Assembly (NCBI GenBank): GCA_031763025.1
Contig: JASSKH010000006.1
Coordinates: forward strand, 14,473,479 to 14,537,478
From: Macrocystis pyrifera
Lineage: Eukaryota > Sar > Phaeophyceae > Laminariales > Laminariaceae
Direction of reading: 5' to 3'
DNA length: 64,000 nucleotides
Numbering within the stretch: position 1 is the stretch's first letter; every line of letters starts with the position of its first letter. Positions 1-12,800 of the stretch are shown piece by piece. Under the pieces are notes generated by a model. The model worked only from the letters and a program-made list of their open reading frames with translations. It ran no database searches and was not told the origin of the DNA. The position numbers were made by a program, and so were the translations under genes.

Positions 1-1169
1 ACCCGGAAATTATTACCTGGGTTCAGGCACTATAGTCTGGGATCGTATTTGTAGTACTTGGAAGGGAGAGAGGACACCTCAGCCCGTGGGCGCCACGACT
101 CTGGACTAGCTCTGGTGGGCGGCGATCACCTTGACTACTGGGACTGTGGCGGCAGGAGCCGGGGCCATAGCGGCGGGGTCGGGCGGTCGCGGCCGTGGGG
201 TTCGCGGCGGGGTGTGACAGCACGCCGGGCGGGTGGTCTAGGGGCCTCGCCGGGGCCGAAGCCATAATCAACAACAGGCGGCGCGGTGCCAGCGGCAACG
301 GCTGTTCGTCGGCGCGTCCGAGAGCGGTCCCGGGCCACACACAGAGCTGGCGTTCTTGCACGTTTTGCTTCTTGACATATAATAAGTGCTCTGGACGCCT
401 GAATCGTCTCTCTCTATACATCCTGCACACATATATACATACATACCTGTCTGCAAATATTGGCCGCCCACAAAAAAAACACAGCTTGTTCTCCTGTTGT
501 TGTAGCCGTTGGGGAGCGTGGAGGGGGGGGCAGGGGGGGGGGATGGAAAGGGTGAGGGGGGAGGGGTTGAACAGATGTTTTTTTTGTGAATACATGCAAC
601 GGCGAGGGGCACACTTTTGGCTGGGTTGGGTCTTTGGACAAAAGCACTGCCAAAAACCCGTCCCTAGGACGGGGGGGGGGAGAGTGGCGCGGATATTCCA
701 AGCATGACCATAATAACAATATACCACACTCTTTCCGGAAACAAAAATAAAACCCGGCGGGTATCTGGCAGCCTTTACCACTTACTACTACGAGTATACT
801 AACTAAAATAAAATACTGCTGCTGCTGCTGCTTGCCCGAGAAAAAGGGTGTGACGTACGCTGTCTGTCTGCATATATACCGAACGAATGAAAAATAATAA
901 TCCCGAACCGAACCCTGAGTCACAATCAGACCTTCTCACACAATCAGACCTTTTCTCAACCATTTTCGGTGACACAATAAGCAGTCCGTTTGTCAACCAC
1001 TTTCTCGAAGAAGAGGTGAGTGGTAAAGATTTTTACTCTTGCTTACCTTTCTGCCTATCAGGTACCAGGTACAATTTTTTTCTCGGACGGACTTTGTGGT
1101 TCATACATAAAAATACTATCATTAGAGCAAGTATTAGTAGTATTTGTATGCATGGGCGTGCGCTATGCG
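1..1169. other. Left flank without a recognisable gene
   Basis: Bases 60-350 are GC-rich and open in several frames, but no frame gives a recognisable domain or a start with splice sites. The rest alternates G-runs, T-runs and a short CTG run near 818-832. A gene end lying mostly outside the window cannot be excluded. Confidence 0.4.
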
Positions 1170-1475
1170 CAGCTAGCTGCATCCTGCACAAAACTTTGTG
1201 CAAGAAGAGCTGTGTATCGGCACAGTAGTCAATTTCAACCTTGCACGTGGACGCAGACCAACCCGACCCCAGACCCGACCCTATAGCATATAACCCGAAC
1301 TCCAAGCCTCTGGGGGGGCTCGAGGTCGGCAGGGGCAGTCACACGGCTCCGCCGCGTGTTTTGGTGCCGTTTTTCCAACAAAAAACGCTGGGCGGACGGA
1401 AGACCCTCCTTGACCAATAAGACCCGCCGCATCCTGCGCAGTTTTTTTTTGTGTGTAGGATGCAGCAGAGCTGCA
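1170..1475 (+). mobile_element. Inverted-repeat element, copy 1 (pairs with 10862-11130)
   Basis: The element begins with GCTGCATCCTGCACAAAA and ends with the near reverse complement (GTAGGATGCAGCAGAGCTGCAC), so it has terminal inverted repeats. The interior holds a GACCCGACCC-type stretch, a CTCGAGGTCGGCAGGGGCAGT block, CCAACAAAAAACGC, and GACCAATAAGACCCGC. The same blocks occur in the opposite orientation at 10862-11130. No transposase is encoded, so this is most likely a non-autonomous (MITE-like) element. Confidence 0.6.
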
Positions 1476-4400
1476 CATAGATATACAGGCAGTAGGTCGA
1501 GTCTAATCCTGCAGCAGGAGGAGTTTGTATGATGTCACCTTCCTGCCTACCTGTGGTATTGTATGAGATGGTAACGACGCAGAGCGACACAGACCTTACT
1601 GCTGTGCCGTAGCAAAAGATACTTCGATATTTCTACCTCGGCCAGAGGAACCCGCCTATATATGTTGTATGTATGTGTGTTCTCATCTCACTCTGAACTG
1701 CGGGTGGGATATCTTCGATAATATTACGAGTGTTGTGACAAGACTTTTTGATTTTTGGCGTCACTGTCACTGACTGCACGGTGAGAGCACGCCATAAGAA
1801 ACGGCGGCATCATCATCACAATCAGCAACCAAAACAAAAAAAAGCAATCACTCTCACCTGCCTGGTTGAATATATACCACGGGTATACATACCTGTACCA
1901 GGCATCAATCAGTAGTATAAGTATGTCGTCGTGTTGGTCAAAACAAAAACTAATTATGTATCGTCATTCAATCACACTATTAATGTTCATCATGTGGTTC
2001 ATGTGGTGTCTGTCGCGCACTCACGCTCCCTCTCTTCCACCTCCCGTGACAATTTTACGGGGTGGGTTGCGAGCGCGCGCGTGTGCGTTGCGCGTGGTGT
2101 GTGTTCATTCCTCGTTTTCCCATGACTTTATTTTGTAATATTAATAAAAAAATTAGCACGTCGCACTCAATCCAAAAATGAGGGCAGCTTTTGTAGCAAA
2201 ACCTCATCAAAGGCAGAAGGAGGTTTGTTTGCAATACCGGGCGTGGTCTGCAAATATATCGCAACGTCCGAGTACAGGCCAACAACAATTCGGACAGTTA
2301 CCAGTTAGCTGCCGCCGTGAAAGTACGTGTACTATGCCCAGGGTGACGATCGGGCGGTGCACTGCCACTACCCCGCCAAACGCTCCTCGCTGCCGAGCGT
2401 ACGGGCTTCTTTCTTCCTTAGCCCGAAAAAGCAAGTCGGGGTGTTTATTGGCCAAGTGCAGAAAGCATCATCAGCACATACATACAATGCTCCAAGGCAG
2501 GAGGTCGAAGATGGTCTACCGTACGTCGCCCATGAGAGATCACAGCCCGCTGTCTGCCTGCCTGCTGCAGACACGAAAACAATAATAATAGCAGCGAGCG
2601 GTGTTTAGCTCGTTAATCCATCCACATCCCAGGAAAAGAAAATACTGATGCGCCCCAGACGCAGCTGCCAGAAAAATGACCCAAAACACAACAACCGCGA
2701 CAACAAAACCAAACCATCTCGTTCCCTTGCTAACAGCTCTAGGATAAGAAAACAAGAGACAAGACACTACTACTGTAGAAACAAACCCCAACGCTATCAT
2801 CGAACGGATCCGAGAGGAGAAAAAAGCCCAGTAAAGTCAGAGCAAGCAGCCAACAAAAAAAAAACAAAAAAGCTTCCAGCTGCTGCTTGCCGAGATTTCG
2901 ATTCCCCCCTGTCCTACATCCACGACACCGCACGCCCATCATACGAGGGAGGGGGTAAACCAGGTAACAATAACACACAGCAACCAACCCTTGAACTCGG
3001 CGAGGTACGCCGCTTTTGTTCCTTCCCCGCTGTCTCATTAAGAGACACAAATTCCGCTTTATGCTCCACCCCGCCCCAGCCCCCCAAAACCTTCGTCCAG
3101 CACTCGAAACTCGCGCCGAAAAAATAAGACACACCGCACCACCCCCCCACTTTCTTCTTCCCACCATTCTTTCTAAATAAAGAAGGGGGACCGGACGAAA
3201 ATAATAGAAAAAAAATCGAGACGCTCCTCCGCCGACAACACAAGAACAAAACGCGACCCGATCTTTTCAGCCATCTCCAGCCCCCAATCATGTCTAAATC
3301 GGAAACGTCCCCGCTCCCCCCCCGCCCCGCCCCTCCTTTGCATGGACCCCCCCCCCCCTCTGTGGAAACCCGATGTGCTTCGTCCCGGCATTGTAACGAT
3401 GCGAGGGTCTATGGTCACACGACTACGGCAATGTATGATATGAGTACATCTCCCCCCACACACACAGCAACTGCGTGGAAACCCCCCCAATCACCCGTGG
3501 TGTTAGCCAGCACGCAAATACACATACTCTTGTTTTGACATGGAACAACTAGGATGAGGTACAAAAAGGTCGTACTCTCCATCCCAAATATCTGGAACAA
3601 AGATTGCCCACCCCCACCCCTACCCCTACCCCTACCCCAATCCGAGGGCACGCACGAACGAACGTACTCACACAATAGATTTCACGGTCCCTCGGGATCT
3701 TTTATTGTCTTTGGTGAAAGTGTAAGACGAGTTTTTTTCTACTTTCGTGTACGGTCCGCATTTACCAAAACACAGGAGGAGGAACAGCAGCAACGGGGGT
3801 TACACCCCCCCCCCCCCCTCAAGAAACGCCTGCAAGCGACATATTAATACTATTGATAGCACGAAATCCACACGCCAATAACGGGCAGACGCACACGCGC
3901 TAAGGTATGTATGCACGTACGCACCTACTATAGTTGTAACCCCCCATTTATTTTTCGCTCAAGTTGTAGCCGATTCGGGGCCGGAGCCAAACGAAAGGAA
4001 GCCGAAGCCCAAGCCGCAACAGAGCTATGGAAAAGAGAAGAGCTCTCCCTGAAAAAATCACACAAGCTAGTAAAAACGAAGAGCAACAAAAAAAAAAAAG
4101 AAAAATGAAAAAAAAAAAAAAACACTTACACTACTGTAGTAATAACCACCACTCCGTTCCGAAACACCGTAGTGCGTTTGGTTGGGCCGCCACGCTGAAC
4201 ATCCAACCATACCCCATATTTCGGAAGAGTGTGGTTGTGCTCTGTAGAATACAACCCGAAACATATTGCAAAAAAAACACACGCGCGCGGTCTCTCTCCT
4301 TTCACCCTATAATACACGCGCGTGGACTGCCAAAATTTTGAACGAAATTGAGCACCGAGGAAAATCCGGAGGGTAGAAAAGAACTGGGGCGGGGCCTGAA

Positions 4401-4956
4401 GAAAGCCCTTTTTACGCCGCAACACTGAAAAAAGTGCGGGGTCGACTACAAAGCCTCTTGACCGCAAACTTTTCCAGCTCCAGCTCCAAACGAAGTCCCC
4501 CCCCGCGCCCTCTCCTGCGGCCGCCCTCCCCCCCCCCCCCCGCGCTTATGGTGCAAGCGTTATAGCACAGCATGCTTGGTACACGGACGAAAAGTCGCAA
4601 TGCTAAAAATAATGTTTGTGGTTTGATTGGATTGGACTGGACACTCCGGCCATGCCAACATGCTGTGTGTGAGGACGGGCAGACAAAAAAACAAAAAACA
4701 AAACGCCTCCTCTGATAGTGTCTCACCCCCCCCCCCCCCCCCCCTGCCCCCCCGCGCCCCATCCATATATCGCCTCTTATGTTAGGTAGAGAGAGGGTGC
4801 CATGTCCCGGATAATGTATACCATCATGTCCGGAAATATAAGCGTCGTTTGCGAGCCACCACCAACACCCGAGCAGTCCGCACATCTCCGGAGAGTGACC
4901 GCAACAGCCCCCCCCATACAGAGTAGTTCCGGACAGGGAACCATCCACCACTTGGG
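1476..4956. other. 3' flank of the kinase gene; no supported gene
   Basis: This is low-complexity DNA: C-runs (3792-3809, 4526-4540, 4726-4744), A-runs and CT-rich stretches. A poly(C)-ended repeat fragment lies near 3356-3460. Open frames here are compositional and show no domain. The 3' untranslated region of the kinase gene should lie just below 4957, but no convincing polyadenylation signal was identified. Confidence 0.4.
3356..3460 (+). repeat. Fragment of a poly(C)-ended dispersed repeat
   Basis: The wording resembles other copies at 13919-14105, 19331-19815 and 32088-32275: a CGTCCCGGCATTGTA block, a GGTCACACGACTACGGCAATG block, then GAGTA followed by a C-run. The copy is diverged. 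Confidence 0.5.
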
Positions 4957-5508
4957 TCACTCCCGAACGAAATCGAAACCCATGAGTTCCCGTTTGAACA
5001 AGACATCCTTCTCCGCTACGGCCCTCAGCTCCTGCTGGTCCCCCCCCCACCCGGCGCGCTGCCTCGTGTACTCCTTGGAGAAGTTCCCGACCATGCCCCT
5101 CCCGAGATCCCCAGGCTTAATAGGCGCCGAAATCTCCCCCCTCAATAACGCCTCCCAATCCATATCCCCGAAAAACCCGTGTTGCTTCACGCTCTGCCAC
5201 CCCGTGGTAGCACTAGCCGCCACGTGCTCGCGACGCGGGATTGGCTCCAATTCCGACGCATCCGCAATCGTCGCCTCCGCCGGAGCCGAAGAATCGGCAG
5301 GCGTTCCGAAGACAGGGGACGGGGTCGCGGCAGCCACGCATCCCAGGCGGGAGTCCACGGCTGGGTGCAGGAGTTCCCGGACGAACGATTTGGCTACGGG
5401 GTCGATCGACCGGGGGTAGCGGATTTCCCCGGCAAGGATGAGAGCCACCGTTTGGTCGTGGGCGCGCCCCGGAGGTCCCGACCGGGGTTTCCAGAACGGG
5501 GAGTGGCC
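4957..5508 (-). CDS. Kinase gene exon 4: C-lobe end and AGC C-tail
   Basis: The 3' splice site is a C/A-rich tract ending CGACAG, just above 5508. The exon opens with GHSPFW (the AGC G-x-x-PF motif), then AGEIRYP and the helix DPVAKSFVRELL. An Ala/Pro/Glu-rich insert of about 55 residues falls before VKQHGFFGDMDWEALL. The tail carries NFSKEYT, matching the AGC turn region, and ends ELMGFDFVRE then stop. The terminal GFDF corresponds to the hydrophobic motif, with Asp where Akt has Ser. Confidence 0.85.
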   Translation of the reverse strand, partial: GHSPFWKPRSGPPGRAHDQTVALILAGEIRYPRSIDPVAKSFVRELLHPAVDSRLGCVAAATPSPVFGTPADSSAPAEATIADASELEPIPRREHVAASATTGWQSVKQHGFFGDMDWEALLRGEISAPIKPGDLGRGMVGNFSKEYTRQRAGWGGDQQELRAVAEKDVLFKRELMGFDFVRE

Positions 5509-8500
5509 CTGTCGTTGGGGGAGGGGGGGAACGGGAGGGTGGGTTTGATGAGAGGTGGCTGAGCGTCTGGCGGGGCTCGTGGGTGGTGGGTGTATCGCGT
5601 TTCGACTGCTGCCGTAGAGACACTAGAAATGTGCACTTTTAAACGGGTGACAGCAGTGCACTACTGCGGTAAACTTACCTGCACGAGTACATGAACCCAA
5701 TTTTTGACTCAATTTGCAAGTAACGTCACACGTCGTTTATCACGGGTCAAGTTAACTTGAGCGAGAAACGCGAAAGACTCACCGCGTAAAGCTCGAAGAC
5801 GAAGCAGCCGAACTGCCAGAAGTCAACCGACAATCCGTAGGGCTTGTGCAAGATCATCTCGGGCGCCAGGTACGCTCTCGTCCCACAGACAGTCGACGTG
5901 CGGAGGGATCCTGCCCCCGTTCCCAAGATCTTGCTCAGGCCCATGTCGGCGAGGCATAGGTGACCCTTCGCATCCACCAGGATGTTTTCCGGCTGCGAAA
6001 AACAGAAAGGAAAAGCGGAAAAGCGGGGGAAGAACCCCAGCGGGCGGGACGTCAGTTGGCAAAAAGGTTTCCGTCCCGCCAACAGCAGCAGTACCATCAC
6101 AGCAGTAAAAATATCATCACGTAGTGCATCTGCTACAACTGAAAAACGTGTGAGACACTGATGTCACGTAGGTTGGACCAAAAACCGTGGGTGAAATTCT
6201 AAAGGGGCAAATATGTTGAACAATACGCACCACAGGAATGATCTACTCATACTGCTGTAACACCATACCTCGTGTACGGTAATACAACCAAGGCTGCTGC
6301 TGCTGTGTAAAAGGCTGAAAGGTATCACAAAAGGCTGAGATGTATCACAGGAGCATAATAAATCAAGAAACCGTTGAAGTTGACGGTAACTTATTGCAGG
6401 AAAGTGTGCAGAAAAATCCAGGCGCCCTAATTTAGCAAGTACAGGAAGCAGTGTACGACTAACCCGAGAAACCACAAACATTGCAATACTACTACTACTA
6501 CTACTACTACTACTGCTGCGGTGTATGCACCTACTGGTACTATAATATTATTGATACAGCGGCAGTATCATCACCTGGTGGCACCACATGATTCGATGTA
6601 CCAGAGGAACAGAGCACAAGACAAGCAGTACATCAGTTACTCATACGTATTAATAGTAACAGCGTGTCTACCAATTGGTGTGGTGTGAAGTACACATTGT
6701 ATACCTGGTACCCAGTATTATTTGTTTGCTACCAATATCTTCTGCATCCGTTCGTTCCATTTTAATTTTATCCGTGCACTTTGTTTGAGTAGGTCTTGTC
6801 ATGGCGCTGCAATATCGTGTTCAGTACGACGATTGGGGCAGCAGCAGCAGTAGTGCCCTTGCACGACCACTCCTATCCTACAAAGAACACCAGAACACCC
6901 AACATCTACACGCACTGACTATTAGTATTAAGAGCGATGCCTTCATGTCACAAAAACAATACCTGACACCACGACTACACAGCAGCAGCAGCAGCAGCAG
7001 CAGCAACAGCAACAGCATTGATCAGCGCGGAAGAGTGTGGAAACTTTCGCGTGGCCCAACACTGCATTCACACCGCAAGCGAACACCACCACAGACACGC
7101 GAACAACCAATACACAAACCTGTCACCAACCAAAAAGAAGACAAAACACCACAGCACTACATACACGCAACACACCTTCAGATCTCGGTAGCAGATACCG
7201 TGGGAGTGCAAGTGCTCTAACGCAAGCGCCACCTGGCCCCCGTAGACCCTCGCCGCCTGCAAGTCCATCTTAACGGCGTTCCTCCTGAAGAGCTCGAACA
7301 AGTCCGCCCCAGGGAGAAAGTCTAGGCCATAGTACAAGAAGTTGCCTTTCCGCCACGCACACCGCAGCGTCACGACGAACGGGTGCTCCTTCAAGACCCC
7401 CAGAATCTGTCTCTCGTTCAGCACCCCCGGCAGAGACGAGCCCTTGTGTAGGGCAACTTCCTTCACCGCCAGAAACCGGTACCCGCGCGCATCGGCAGCG
7501 GCAGCGGCGGCCGCAGCAGCCCCGACATCCCCTGAGGCTACGGCGGCGGCGGCAGCAGTTGCACTACTGCTGTCCTGCCTCTCCTCCGGAGCCTCGTCCA
7601 CTTCTTCCTCGGCCAGTCGCGGGGTGCGCGTGGTCAAGGAGCTAGAGAAAGACGACGGGGACCGCTTATGTCTCGATGAGGAGGCGGTGGGTGCGGCGGT
7701 GGGGATGGGGGCCGCGGAGGGGGCTGAGGATGGGGCGCTGGGGGTGTTCCTCCAGCGCACCAGCAACACCTTGCCGAAGTGGCCTTCGCCGATCACGGAC
7801 AGGGGTTCGAAGTCCTGTGAGGTGTTAAACGTTACAACGGACCAGGGCAAGTTCAAGGAGGCGCGGGGGGTCACAGAGGTCGTTGCCGTTAGCAAGTAGG
7901 CGTGCTGCTATTGGGGGGGCGGGGGGAGTACTCATTTGTTGCTTGCCTTAGTCATTTCACCATTGACCACGCGTCCCTTTCGAGACGGAGCACCGTTCCT
8001 ACTCCTAATAGAGACACCTCCAACAATTGGGCGCTCATTGCGTTGTTTCCATATATTACAGAAAAAACTTTCTACTAATCTTATCCCCTTGTGTCGTACA
8101 GCAGTAGTCTGTAGTCTGTGACCACAGAGCTCGTATCTTTCTAGGGTGAAGAATCAGCACGGACACTGGGCTTGCTGGATGTCGACGAGTAGAAGAACGG
8201 TTTAATGTGAAGGAACACACGCACACAAACACACCTTGGCATGAGGGGGGGGGGGGGGGTCGAAGGTGGTTGCAACGTTAGCTAGTTGGCATGCCGACGT
8301 GGTTCAACTTGTAGATGAAAAGAGGGGAAGGAAACGATGATCTACATTAGCAACTAGAAGCCATCGCAACGACAAGAGCGGTAAGGCAAGAAAAAGTACC
8401 TGACCATGACCATCATCACCTACAGGGACAACAGGCGTATGATATACACGTATTATAGCAGAGATCGACTGATGCTCAGACAAATGTGAAACGTGCAGGC

Positions 8501-9797
8501 ATGACTCAGAGCAGCGAAAACTGCTGTGTGCAAAATGTCAGAGGTCAAAGAAAAAAGAAGAACATCAACGAAACATTAGTTAATACCTGGTCGTCAATCA
8601 AAGTCCCGGGACATGTCGACAGCACTGTTATTAATAGTACTATAATATTAATAGCAAAAACAGGGGAGATATGGAGGATGGTACAGGGGGTCAGACGGGC
8701 TAATTCATACCCAGTACATGTCGGCCCTGCCGACTACCGCTCCAATCTTTTTTAGTATTTTTTCGGAAAATTTCGATAGACGAGCCGTTGCCGATTTTTC
8801 GCACATTTTTTTTCCCCCGGGACTTGCGTTTTATTTTTTTTTGCTCCTGAAACAGACAGGCAATTGAAATACAGAGACTTTCTACATCAGAGGTATCATA
8901 CGGGGTACCACGTACGTTCGTGGACGCCCTGAGGCATCATGGTTGACAGCAGTTACTATTTTACAACGTCATGCAGCATATCGGCAAAGTACGTACTCGG
9001 ACGTGGTACATCGTGGATTTGACAGGTATGTAGATGTTCATGGATCTGAAAAATATCCACACGACGCACTTGGTAAGATAACACAGCAGCGCCAGCACAC
9101 CGCAGGGATAGCAGCAGCAGCAGCAGCAGCAGGAAACAGTGCTGTCGTTTTCTTTGTAATGTCTAGTGTCTGTTTTTTGCTTGTTTCCTGTTGTGGGGGG
9201 GTCGTAGTTGCTGTTGTTGGTGTTGGCGTTGTGGTGTTCCTGACTGACTCACATCGTTGGGAATACATACACATATATTCATTGAATATCGGCTACAACA
9301 CCGCTTTCACATCTGCTAAAAAAAAACGTAAGGCATACATCTCATGCACGGGGATGGGGGACGGGGCGCATTGTACAATCAGCAGGGGTGGGTGAGCTAT
9401 TGGGTACCTCTGGACGTCGACCGGTTCAACGTATCGTACCCATGATGTAGCACATTCTGACAGGGGCACAATGAGTAGACAGCGACAGACACCACCAGAG
9501 TTCAGTAGTTTACCGAGTCATAAACCAAGACAAATAATCAATTCCTCGCTAGACAGAAAGGTACGAGGCATCTATTTCACAAGTATATTTGTATATGATA
9601 CCTGGCACGTACGTCATCTACATACACAAAACAAGTAGGTGAGACAGATGTTGATGGGTTTATGGCTCTCTCGCTGTTGCAAAAAAAAAACAAAAAATCG
9701 AACCGAAATATTTATTCAGGTTCCCAGCATCCGACAGAACAATAATACCAGTAACTATTAATAATCCGATCGGGTAATGTTGGTGCTGATGCCTGCG

Positions 9798-9828
<31 letters not shown>

Positions 9829-12800
9829 AACAAAAAAACTGATCTCATGATGTACGTGTCGCGAGTTGCGAGGCCATGGACGGAACGACCTTATCGCCAA
9901 CAACGAAACATCTTATATAATTATGTACATGTATAGGAACACATGCCAGGTATATATACCTGGTATATATGTACGTAAATATTTCTTCGGGCGTGTGTTG
10001 CAAAACTCAAAAGCAAAAGATGTCAATAGTTAAGGGACATGTCACGAAAGTCAAAACTTGCGCTGCCAAGGGGGTAGTACATTCCTGGTACAGCTGCAGG
10101 GGCGAGTGTTCAACACTATTAATAAATAAAACCAACGAGTATTATTGATAATAGTGGTATTTTGTCAAAGTTGCTGTCTGTCAAAAGGGGTAAGCAAAGG
10201 CGAAAGTGCCATCTTCTCACATCTTCTGTCTTTGCTCAAAAGGGATGCAAGCATCCACGCGCAAGGCGCAACGTCTTCCATGTGTGTGTGTCTCAGTCAT
10301 ATTGATTGTGTCAAAAACAACCTCGAAAATACCTCAAGTAGAACCGGCGTATTTACTTGTTCAGCAACACCTGGTACAAGGTATTTCGGAGAGCAAGTTG
10401 GAGACCGGAAAACGATTTAAAAGAACGGGCAGCAGAAAAAACTACCAGTACTATGATATATACTACGATACACAACAAAACGGTGACAAACATTTCTGTA
10501 CGTGCGTATATTACGCAAAAACGGAGACTACTTTTTTGAGAGATGACCCCGAGATTTGTGACGAGAAGGAAAATTACACAAGCAGTAGTTTGTTGTTTTC
10601 AATCGTCTAGACTATAGGAGCTCAAAGCATCGTAAATCAGCAGCGTAAGAGCACAGCAATACGAAAGGGTGGGACCATGTCGCCCGCGCCCGTCTCGTGC
10701 GATTCTCTTGCGTTGCAACCATTGTATTCATGAGTATTAGTCTACAGCAGTATAAATAGTTTGCATCATCCTCGAACGACGCCGTAGTAGCCGTTGCTGT
10801 ACGTAGCCGTGGTATTTTTCCTCTTCGAACTGCTACTCTACTTAACAGTGTTCACTCGACCTATGTGTTGCACCCTGCACAAAAACTGCTGTGCAGGCTG
10901 CGGGTCTTATTGGTCAAGGCGGGCCTGGCGGCCGCCCAGTGTTTTATTGGAAAAACGCCACCAAAACACGCGGCGGTGACTGCCCCTACCGACCTCGAGC
11001 CCCCCAAAGTCTTGGGCTTCAGGTTAGGGTTGGTCAGGCCTGGGCTCGGGTTGGTCTGGGTCCCCTTGCAGGGCTCAAATTGACGACACAGGTCTTGCAC
11101 GAAGTTTTGTGCAGGATGCAGCTGCACATGGCGCACACCAAGAGGGTTAATATATAGTGTATATAGTGGTTTACACTATTCATATTAATAATAGATGTAT
11201 TGGGTCCTGTTCGTAAGCCCGGAAACGAGCAAGACAACGGCATTTATGTCCTCAATGCTCTATGCTACAAGAGTACGGACGTAGGATAACGTAAGGTAAG
11301 GAAAGGAAAAGAAAGGCATACAGCATGCCGCGCGTGCCTGTCACTGGCAGAACATCATCTTACCACTCACCACAACCCTCTAGCACTATGTAGCCCGTTC
11401 CCGTATCCTACAAGAAAAAAAAAAATCGTACGAGTATTAATAGTAACAGAGACGACAAGCAAAGCATTAATAAAGCAAAGTAGATAGCGTCGACAAGAAC
11501 ATCAGCAGTGGCGAGAGTTGAAAAGAGATGGAAGACGTAAGATGATCGCGAATATATTCCCTTTATAGATGGCACGTTGACTTCCGTTTCCACTCATTTA
11601 CGGTATAAAAATAAAAAACAACTCAACTACGACCACAGCCGTACCCGTACGAAGCTAAATAGTCCCTCGATCAAGAATACAAGCGCAGCAGCCAGGAGGC
11701 CGTCACGCAACAGGAGAGAAACGTCCATGAAACTACAGCAGTACGACTGGTGTATTAAAGGCACCAATGTACCAATATGCTCAAACGAGACTACCGGCGA
11801 ATAGAAGCGTGCGTACGTACTGAAGCTGCTGCGTTCATCAGCTATCAGGCCTACCCATGCATGGTAATCAGCATCTATCTCCCTGCCTGCACGTTGGAAT
11901 ACTTTTTTATCAGAAAATTCGAGTCTGGGTAGGGTAGAACGTCGAACACGCCATAGCTGATAGGGTAACGGCATCGCAACAACGCTACACATACATGGCT
12001 CCTACTTCATACGTAGAACGCAAAACACAGAATATCCTACTAAGCAGCAAAGAAGAAAGAAGTCTGTCCTGAGAAGGTCCACCGGAGACACAAGTAGGTC
12101 TGGGTTTTGAACAGGATGACACACACACTTACTGCATGTAAAACTGAAAACGTATACCTGGTAATAAGAAAGAAACAGGAGAGATTCAGAGGAGGTGAGG
12201 TATACCCGCACTGCTGCTGCTGTAGACGAATATATGATGTAATACTCGTACAACGAACTGCTGCGACTGCTTCTTGTTGTGTTTTGTTGTGCTTCCGTTT
12301 GCCTGTTCTTTCCCTATCTTCTATTACGGGGGACCGTAGTAAAAAGGACCTACGTAAGTAAACACAAGAACCTATATATTTACCTACTTCTACCAGAAAT
12401 AAATATTTGGTCCTGGTACATATATACTATGGTCCCCCGTAATATTATTATGTTACCCAATACTCTTACGAGTACGAGTACTCTGTCGCACTTTACTCCA
12501 CTCTGCTTTACTACTGCTGTCGTATCTCTCTAAGATCCAAAAATCGGCACGGACACTGGTTGTGTGGTTGTACTAGATGTCGACGGGTAGAAAGAACGGT
12601 ATAATGTGAAGGAACACACTCTTCAACATACACACATACGATACATACTCCTGACGTACTAGTTTTTAGTGAAGTCTACGGGATAAAAATAATCAATACC
12701 TAGAGAGGTGAGAGGTCACCGGTACTACGATATCATACGCACCTTACCACACATTTGACAATACAAACTTCGTACTCTGCATCACCTGATGTAAAATAAT

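Noticed and set aside
23..781. Minus-strand frame of 252 codons at the left edge
   Set aside because: It is open because of GC and C-run composition and crosses several homopolymers. No family was recognised.
2648..3127. Plus-strand open frame of 159 codons
   Set aside because: It is A/C-rich compositional sequence. Lys/Asn/Pro-rich residues follow base bias and no motif is seen.
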